A stretch of 30,448 nucleotides of DNA. It comes from an uncultured Fusobacterium sp. (GTDB lineage: Bacteria; Fusobacteriota; Fusobacteriia; Fusobacteriales; Fusobacteriaceae). Positions 25,349 to 30,448 of the stretch are shown here, piece by piece. The notes beneath the pieces are model-generated. The model saw nothing but the letters and a program-made list of their open reading frames with translations, did no database searches and was not told the origin of the DNA. The translations under genes were made by a program, and so were the position numbers. The stretch lies in NCBI GenBank assembly GCA_900545035.1, contig UQXM01000003.1, forward strand, positions 1 to 30,448, given 5' to 3'. The first letter of the stretch is position 1, and each line of letters opens with the position of its first letter.

Positions 25349-25615
25349 ATGGCATGTAGCAAAACTGTAGAAATTACAAACGAAACAGGACTTCACACAA
25401 GACCTGGAAACGAATTTGTAAGTTTAGCAAAAACTTTCACTTCAGCTGTTGAAGTAGAAAACGAAGAAGGAAAAAGAGTTAAAGGAACTTCTCTTTTAAA
25501 ACTTTTATCTTTAGGAATTAAAAAAGGAGCAAAAGTAACTGTTCACGCTGAAGGTGCAGATGAAACTGAAGCTGTTGAAAAATTAGCAGAACTTCTTGCA
25601 AACTTAAAAGACTAA
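25349..25615 (+). CDS. ptsH: Phosphocarrier protein HPr
   Basis: 88 residues. Carries phosphate from Enzyme I to the sugar-specific EIIA proteins of the phosphotransferase system. The active histidine is H16 in TGLHTRPG. The regulatory serine equivalent to Ser46 is S48 in GTSLLKLLSLG, although the flanking residues (T47, L49, L50, K51) differ from the usual K-S-I-M-G, so kinase control is uncertain. ATG 25349 chosen because GGAAGG lies eight bases ahead; GTG at 25340 overlaps that site. A terminator separates it from ptsI. Confidence 0.95.
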   Translation: MACSKTVEITNETGLHTRPGNEFVSLAKTFTSAVEVENEEGKRVKGTSLLKLLSLGIKKGAKVTVHAEGADETEAVEKLAELLANLKD

Positions 25616-25626
25616 TTAATTTAAAC

Positions 25627-25661
25627 GGGGGGGATATAAACCTTATTCCCTCCCTTTTTTT
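25627..25661 (+). terminator. Intercistronic terminator/attenuator between ptsH and ptsI
   Basis: GGGGGGGA (25627-25634) pairs with TCCCTCCC (25647-25654), one G-U pair, 12-base loop, followed by seven T. A real intrinsic terminator inside the operon; partial read-through would give more HPr than Enzyme I. No clear separate promoter was seen ahead of ptsI. Confidence 0.75.
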
Positions 25662-25704
25662 AAACACATTTATCTTATTTTATATATAAAGGAAGGTATT
25701 TAAC

Positions 25705-27435
25705 ATGAGTAAAGTAATAAACGGAATACCTGCATCACCGGGTATATCAGTGGGAAAAGTTTATCTTTATAAAGAAAATGAACTTTTCATAGACACAAAC
25801 GAAGCTAAAAACCTAGAAATAGAAAAAGATAAACTTCTTCGTGGAAGAGAGATGACTAAACAGCAGCTTCTTTCTATCAGAGAAAGAACAGCAAAAAGTC
25901 TTGGAGAAGATAAAGCGGCTATCTTTGACGGACATATAACTTTATTGGAAGACGAGGATCTTTTTGATGAAGTTATCGAGCTTATAGAAGATGAAAACAT
26001 AACTGCTGAAAATGCTCTTGAGCAGGGAATAAACGGATACTGTGAAATGCTTGCAAATCTGGAAGACCCATACCTTAGAGAAAGAGCGGCAGACCTTAAA
26101 GATATCGGAAAAAGATGGCTTTACAATGTAACAGGTACAGAAATTTTAGACCTTTCAAATCTGCCTGAAAATTCTATAATAATAACAAAAGATTTGACAC
26201 CGTCTGATACAGCACAATTAGATCTTGAAAATACTCTTGCTTTCGTAACAGAAATAGGAGGGAAAACAGCTCACTCATCTATTATGGCAAGATCTCTTGA
26301 ACTTCCTGCTGTTGTGGGAACAGGAACTGTATGTTGTGAAGTGTCAACAGGACAAGATATAATAGTTGATGCTGTTGAAGGAGTGGTTATTCTTGACCCT
26401 ACTGAAGAGGAAGTAAAAACTTATACAGCTAAAAGAGAAGCATATCTTGCTGAAAAAGAACTTTTAAAACAATTGAAAGATAAAGATGCAGTTTCAAAAG
26501 ACGGAATAAAAGTAGGAGCTTGGGCAAACATAGGTTCTCCTAAAGATGTTGCCGGACTTTTAAGAAACGGAGCAAAAGGAATAGGACTTTACAGAACAGA
26601 GTTCTTGTTTATGAATAATGACAGATTCCCAAGTGAAGATGAGCAGTTTGAAGCTTATAAAGAAGTGGCACAGGCTCTTGAAGGAAAACCTGTTACTATA
26701 AGAACAATGGATATCGGAGGGGACAAATCTCTTCCATATATGCAGCTTCCAAAAGAGGAAAATCCATTCTTAGGGTGGAGAGCATTAAGAGTTTGTCTTG
26801 ACAGACCTGAAATATTAAAAACTCAATTCAGAGCACTTTTAAGAGCTTCTGCATTTGGGTATATAAAAATAATGCTTCCTATGATTATATCTCTTGACGA
26901 AGTAAGAAAAGCAAGAGCTATATTAAAAGAATGTATGGCTGAACTGAAAGCAGAAGGAATAGCTTTCGATGAAAATATTCAGCTTGGAATAATGGTGGAA
27001 ACACCTGCTGTATGTTTCAGAGCAGCTTCTTTTGCAAAAGAATGTGATTTCTTCTCAATAGGAACAAACGATCTTACTCAGTATACACTTGCTGTTGACA
27101 GAGGAAATGAGCAGATTTCTCATCTTTACAATTCATATAATCCTGCTGTTCTTCAGGCGATTAAATGTGCTATTGACGGAGCTCATCAGGGAGGAATAAG
27201 TATTTCTATGTGCGGAGAGTTTGCGGGAGACGAAAACGCAACTGCAATACTTTTCGGAATGGGACTTGATGCTTTCTCTATGTCGGCTATATCAGTACCA
27301 AGAATTAAGAAAAATATCATGGCTTTAGATAAAAAAGAATGTGAAGCATTGGTAGAAAAAGTTCTTGAGCAGACAACAGCTGATGAAGTATTGGCAGCAG
27401 TTGCTGAATTTAATAAAAGAGTATACGGAAAATAA
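25705..27435 (+). CDS. ptsI: Phosphoenolpyruvate-protein phosphotransferase (Enzyme I)
   Basis: 576 residues. Transfers phosphate from phosphoenolpyruvate to HPr. Phospho-histidine H190 in GGKTAHSSIMARSLELPAVVG; PEP-binding barrel with GIGLYRTEFLFM, RTMDIGGDKSLPYM, EENPFLGWRALR, SIGTNDLTQYTLAVDR and the catalytic cysteine in SMCGEFAGD. The N-terminal HPr-binding helical domain is complete. ATG follows AAGGAAGG. Downstream of ptsH and the intervening terminator; the region beyond its stop holds a hairpin that serves mainly the opposite strand. Confidence 0.96.
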   Translation: MSKVINGIPASPGISVGKVYLYKENELFIDTNEAKNLEIEKDKLLRGREMTKQQLLSIRERTAKSLGEDKAAIFDGHITLLEDEDLFDEVIELIEDENITAENALEQGINGYCEMLANLEDPYLRERAADLKDIGKRWLYNVTGTEILDLSNLPENSIIITKDLTPSDTAQLDLENTLAFVTEIGGKTAHSSIMARSLELPAVVGTGTVCCEVSTGQDIIVDAVEGVVILDPTEEEVKTYTAKREAYLAEKELLKQLKDKDAVSKDGIKVGAWANIGSPKDVAGLLRNGAKGIGLYRTEFLFMNNDRFPSEDEQFEAYKEVAQALEGKPVTIRTMDIGGDKSLPYMQLPKEENPFLGWRALRVCLDRPEILKTQFRALLRASAFGYIKIMLPMIISLDEVRKARAILKECMAELKAEGIAFDENIQLGIMVETPAVCFRAASFAKECDFFSIGTNDLTQYTLAVDRGNEQISHLYNSYNPAVLQAIKCAIDGAHQGGISISMCGEFAGDENATAILFGMGLDAFSMSAISVPRIKKNIMALDKKECEALVEKVLEQTTADEVLAAVAEFNKRVYGK

Positions 27436-27444
27436 TTTTTTAAT

Positions 27445-27475
27445 AAAAAAAGATGGCTACTAACCACCCTTTTTT
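27445..27475 (-). terminator. Terminator for the MATE gene
   Basis: As minus-strand RNA, AAAAAAGGGUGG pairs with CCAUCUUUUUUU across UUAGUAG: 12 pairs with two G-U wobbles, ending in a U-run. On the plus strand the wobbles become A-C mismatches, so it should favour minus-strand transcripts. Confidence 0.65.
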
Positions 27476-27485
27476 ATTTTTAATA

Positions 27486-28859
27486 TTATTCTTCTATTTT
27501 CTCTTCCTGTTTAATCATTCGATACTTTAAATCTTTAACTACTTTAAATGCTATTACAGTTCCAAGTATAAAAGTACATACATCAGCAAAAGGCTGACAT
27601 AGCTGCAATCCTCTTATTCCTCCAATTTTTGGAAAAATAAACAATACAGGGATAAGAAAAGTTCCTTGCCTTCCCATTGCTACAAGAGTAGCCATAAAAC
27701 CATATCCAATAGATTGAGTAAGCATATTTGCCATTATTATACATGCCTGTATTGGAAGAGTCATGCACTGAAATCTCAATGCAAGAGCTCCTATTTCTAT
27801 AACTTCAAGGTCTGTTTTACGGAACAAAGCTAAAATATCTGGAGCAAATATGAAACAAATAGTTCCCAAGATTGTTAAAAGAATTACTGCTACTTTTAAA
27901 CAAAAATGATAAGCCTCTAATACTCTGTCATATCTTTTAGCTCCATAGTTAAATCCACATACTGGCTGAAATCCCTGCCCAAACCCTATTAAGCTTGAGT
28001 TTACAAACATCATTATTCTTGATACTATAGACATTGCAGCAATAGCTGCATCTCCAAATGGTGAAGCACATACATTCAATGCCACAGCTGCCATACTTGC
28101 AAGTCCTTGTCTTGAAAGAGTTGGAAACCCTGCTCGAAATATTTCTTTATACATAGTAAGCCTAAACTTAAAACTGCTTAATTTTATAGTCACATGCTCT
28201 TTGTTTTTATTACACATATACATCAATATTGAAAAGCTTATAAATTGACTTATTATAGTAGCCAATGCTGCTCCTGATATCCCTAAATTAAGTTGAAATA
28301 TAAATATAGGATCAAGAACCATATTAAGAATTCCACCAGTTCCTATTCCTATCATTGAATAAAAAGCATTACCTTGAGAACGTATTATATTATTTAAAAC
28401 AAAAGAACAACACATATATGGAGTAGCTATAAGAATATATTTAGCATAATCCTTTGCATAAGGAGCTATTGTTTCAGTAGCCCCAAGCAACCTAACAAAT
28501 TTATCTAAAAATAATAAACCTAAAACAGCTAATAAAGCTCCCAATATTAAGGCAGTAAAAAATGCTGTAGCTGCTGCTTCATGAGCACCTTCTCTATCCT
28601 GTCTTCCAAGACTTCTAGATATATAATTCCCGCTTCCCATTCCCAAAGTGAAGCCAATAGCTTGAATCATTGCCATTACAGAAAAATTTATTCCTACTGC
28701 AGCTGATGCAGATGTTCCTATCTGACTTACAAAAAATGTATCAGCCATATTATAAATAGAAGTTACCAACATACTTATTATAGTAGGTATAGCTAATCTT
28801 GGTATCAATTTTGATATTTTTGTTTCTGTCATTTTTATAAATAAATCATTTTGTGCCAT
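27486..28859 (-). CDS. MATE family multidrug/sodium antiporter
   Basis: 457 residues, about 12 membrane helices in two related halves of the multi-antimicrobial extrusion fold. Family segments: IPTIISMLVTSIYNMADTFFV at the first helix, GxGSGNYISRSLG in the first half, SRQGLASMAAVALN at the start of the second, and GFGQGFQPVCGFNYGAK, the conserved Q-P-x-x-G-Y/F-N-Y-G-A signature. It resembles the MepA/DinF-type drug exporters. ATG 28859 chosen, with GGGGGA close upstream, over an in-frame TTG at 28871 that overlaps that site. 50 bp after the GNAT gene. Confidence 0.9.
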   Translation of the reverse strand: MAQNDLFIKMTETKISKLIPRLAIPTIISMLVTSIYNMADTFFVSQIGTSASAAVGINFSVMAMIQAIGFTLGMGSGNYISRSLGRQDREGAHEAAATAFFTALILGALLAVLGLLFLDKFVRLLGATETIAPYAKDYAKYILIATPYMCCSFVLNNIIRSQGNAFYSMIGIGTGGILNMVLDPIFIFQLNLGISGAALATIISQFISFSILMYMCNKNKEHVTIKLSSFKFRLTMYKEIFRAGFPTLSRQGLASMAAVALNVCASPFGDAAIAAMSIVSRIMMFVNSSLIGFGQGFQPVCGFNYGAKRYDRVLEAYHFCLKVAVILLTILGTICFIFAPDILALFRKTDLEVIEIGALALRFQCMTLPIQACIIMANMLTQSIGYGFMATLVAMGRQGTFLIPVLFIFPKIGGIRGLQLCQPFADVCTFILGTVIAFKVVKDLKYRMIKQEEKIEE

Positions 28860-28909
28860 ATATTCCCCCAAATATTACAAAATTTTATTTTTATTTATAT
28901 ACATATAAT

Positions 28910-29407
28910 TTAGTATATATTTTTATTTCTATACTCCATCAATACTGTATTCTGCCAAATATTATTCCTATCCTTTGATATTTTTTCTCTATATCCCACT
29001 TCTCGAAATCCACATTTTTTATGAAGTTTTATACTAGCCTCATTAACTTGAAATATTGAGGATTGTAAAGTCCATATTCCATTTTTTTCTGCTTCTTCTT
29101 TTACTTTATTTAAAAGAAATTCACCAAGTTTTTTTCCTTGATGAGCTTTATCAATATATATACTTACTTCAGTTACTCCACAATAGTCTATTCTGCTGGA
29201 AGTAGGACTGAGTGCTGCCCAACCTACTACAGTTCCATCATTATTGCACAATACAAATCTACATATTTTCAAATGTGAGTTTTCCCATGACTTTTGATCA
29301 GGCAAATCTTTTCTGAATGTAGATATTCCTGATTCTATTCCCTGTTTATATATTTTCAGTACATCTTCCCAATCTTTATCTTCCATTTCTCTGATAAAAT
29401 ATTCCAT
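28910..29407 (-). CDS. GNAT N-acetyltransferase, phosphinothricin-acetyltransferase-like
   Basis: 165 residues. Acetyl-CoA-dependent acetyltransferase of the Pat/MddA/MnaT subgroup, which acetylates the amino group of amino-acid-like compounds such as phosphinothricin or methionine sulphoximine. Visible: IREMEDKDWEDVLKIYKQGI at the start, VVGWAALSP in the central strands, the acetyl-CoA pyrophosphate loop YIDKAHQGKKLGEFLL, and IFQVNEASIKLHKKCGFREVGYREK. ATG with GGGGGA upstream. Between ybaK and the MATE exporter, all minus. Next to an exporter it could form a small detoxification unit, but that is only inference. Confidence 0.88.
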   Translation of the reverse strand: MEYFIREMEDKDWEDVLKIYKQGIESGISTFRKDLPDQKSWENSHLKICRFVLCNNDGTVVGWAALSPTSSRIDYCGVTEVSIYIDKAHQGKKLGEFLLNKVKEEAEKNGIWTLQSSIFQVNEASIKLHKKCGFREVGYREKISKDRNNIWQNTVLMEYRNKNIY

Positions 29408-29461
29408 ATAATCCCCCTTTGATCTTTATAATAGAATTTTATCATATAAAATGAAAAATTT

Positions 29462-29932
29462 CTAAACTATTATATCTCCAACTGTCATATTCAAATATTT
29501 TATTAAATCTTTTGGTGATATTATAATTTGAATTCCCCTCATTCCACCACTTACAAATATTACATCTTTTGTTAAGGCTGACTGATGTATAAATGCCTTA
29601 TGTTTCTTTTTTATACCAACAGGAGAACAACCTCCTCTAATATATCCAGTCATAGCAAACAACTCTTTCATTTCTAACATTTCTACTTTTTTATCTCCAG
29701 ATAATTTCGCTAATTTTTTTAAATCAATATTATCACTTCCAGGAATACAAGCTACTAGCATTTCTCTCTTTTCATTTAAAAGTATTAATGTTTTAAATAT
29801 CTTTGTTATATCCTGTCCTGTTTTTATTGATACTGATATTGCACTAAGATCATTTTCATCAACTTCGTATTCTACATATTCATATTTTATTTTATTTTTA
29901 TCAAGTTCTCTCATTGCATTAGTTTTTTTCAT
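29462..29932 (-). CDS. ybaK: Cys-tRNA(Pro)/YbaK-type aminoacyl-tRNA deacylase
   Basis: 156 residues, normal for YbaK. Trans-editing enzyme that removes cysteine (and other small amino acids) wrongly loaded on tRNA-Pro. Visible: TNAMRELDKNKIKYEYVEY, the lysine region DITKIFKTLI containing the conserved catalytic-site lysine, and the glycine-rich loop GYIRGGCSPVGIKKKHKAFI. ATG follows GGAGG. It starts only 37 bp after tRNA-Asn of the rRNA operon, on the same strand, with no GC-containing terminator between them. Confidence 0.93.
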   Translation of the reverse strand: MKKTNAMRELDKNKIKYEYVEYEVDENDLSAISVSIKTGQDITKIFKTLILLNEKREMLVACIPGSDNIDLKKLAKLSGDKKVEMLEMKELFAMTGYIRGGCSPVGIKKKHKAFIHQSALTKDVIFVSGGMRGIQIIISPKDLIKYLNMTVGDIIV

Positions 29933-29969
29933 TATGACCTCCAGAAAAAAATTCCAAAAAATAAAAAAA

Positions 29970-30045
29970 TGGCGCTTCCTAATGGACTCGAACCATTGAC
30001 ACTGCGGTTAACAGCCGCATGCTCTACCGACTGAGCTAAGGAAGC
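29970..30045 (-). tRNA. tRNA-Asn (anticodon GTT)
   Basis: 76 bases with encoded CCA. Acceptor GCTTCCT pairs with AGGAAGC, discriminator G; D-arm AGCTCAGTCGGTAGAGCA; anticodon loop CTGTTAA read as GTT; T-arm with GGTTCGAGTCC. Follows 5S rRNA by about ten bases. Confidence 0.97.
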
Positions 30046-30054
30046 ACTCATTTG

Positions 30055-30174
30055 AGCTTGGCAAGTTCCTATCCTCCCGGGAGGCTTCCCTCCAAGTACT
30101 TTCAGCGTTTACGGGCTTAACTTCTGGGTTCGGAATGGGACCAGGTGTACCCCCGCAGCTATTCTTACCAAGCT
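30055..30174 (-). rRNA. rrf: 5S ribosomal RNA
   Basis: About 117-120 bases. Ends pair (AGCTTGG with CCAAGCT); internal conserved CCCATTCCGAACCC and AGAAGTTAAGC segments are present on the minus strand. Exact ends are uncertain by a few bases. Confidence 0.95.
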
Positions 30175-30242
30175 GTGTCTTTTTCTTTTCCAATAGACAC
30201 TTGAAACTATATAGTAGCTTACGCCTTCGCGCTTTTCAATCT

Positions 30243-30448
30243 TTAGGTTAAAACTTTGACTTATTAGTATTGGTCAGCTAAAAGCCTCGCAGCCCTTACA
30301 CCCCCAACCTATCAACCTTCTAGTCTCGAAGGAGTCTTAAAGAATACTTATCTTGAAGCTGGTTTCCCGCTTAGATGCTTTCAGCGGTTATCCGTTCCAA
30401 ACGTGACTACCCAGCTGTGCCACTGGCGTGACAACTGGTACATCAGAG
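30243..30448 (-). rRNA. rrl: 23S ribosomal RNA, 3' end only
   Basis: Minus strand runs from the window edge through conserved 23S sequence (GGGTAGTCACGT-type helix, GCTGAAAGCATCTAAGCGGG, CCAATACTAATAAG) to an end near AACCTAA, placed by analogy with E. coli about 20 bases after ACTAAT. The remaining 2.7 kb lies outside the window. Confidence 0.93.

Noticed and set aside
30008..30193. 61-codon open frame over tRNA-Asn and 5S rRNA
   Set aside because: Overlaps clear structural RNA genes on the same strand.

Overview
The window is AT-rich (roughly one third GC by eye) and reads like a chromosome of the Fusobacteriaceae, probably Fusobacterium or a close relative. The pointers are Leu/Arg codons dominated by CTT/TTA and AGA, frequent TTG starts, Gram-negative features (lipoprotein and signal peptides, an M16 protease, a LolDE/MacB-type ABC pair), and anaerobe enzymes (adenosylcobalamin-dependent ribonucleotide reductase, selenouridine synthase, anaerobic glycerol-type FAD oxidoreductase plus DUF1667). 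This is inferred from gene content; no database was searched.

Layout. 1-1.43 kb: 3' part of an FAD/NAD oxidoreductase whose front is cut by the window edge and apparently frame-broken, then a DUF1667 protein. 1.5-3.6 kb: M20 amidohydrolase and an orphan amino-acid-binding protein. 3.6-7.15 kb: nrdJ (minus), with two NrdR-like boxes exactly four helical turns apart, divergent from selU (plus). 7.2-14.6 kb: an acid-sugar catabolic block. Five minus-strand genes (split UxaA-type dehydratase, DUF1537 kinase, KdgT-family permease, PdxA2) face a PrpR-N/PAS/AAA+/HTH sigma-54 activator. A consensus -24/-12 promoter and a 24-bp perfect palindrome lie between them. The block ends in an IS256-family transposase relic and is bracketed by two copies of the same terminator stem. 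14.6-20.6 kb (all minus): hpf, then an operon of M16 peptidase, beta-carbonic anhydrase, ABC permease and ABC ATPase. 20.7-25.2 kb (plus): a lipoprotein glycoside-hydrolase-like gene broken by a one-base frameshift, truB and typA. 25.3-27.4 kb: ptsH, an intergenic terminator, ptsI. 27.5-29.9 kb (minus): MATE exporter, GNAT acetyltransferase, ybaK. 30.0 kb to the end: tRNA-Asn, 5S rRNA and the 3' end of 23S rRNA, all minus, so this is the tail of an rRNA operon.

The most promising system is the sigma-54-controlled acid-sugar operon. DUF1537 kinase plus PdxA2 is the known route that turns a four-carbon acid sugar such as D-threonate into dihydroxyacetone phosphate. That route does not need a UxaA-type dehydratase, yet here a two-subunit one is the first thing transcribed. 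The substrate and the dehydratase step are therefore open. Second is the nrdJ control region, where the NrdR-like boxes overlap the likely promoter.
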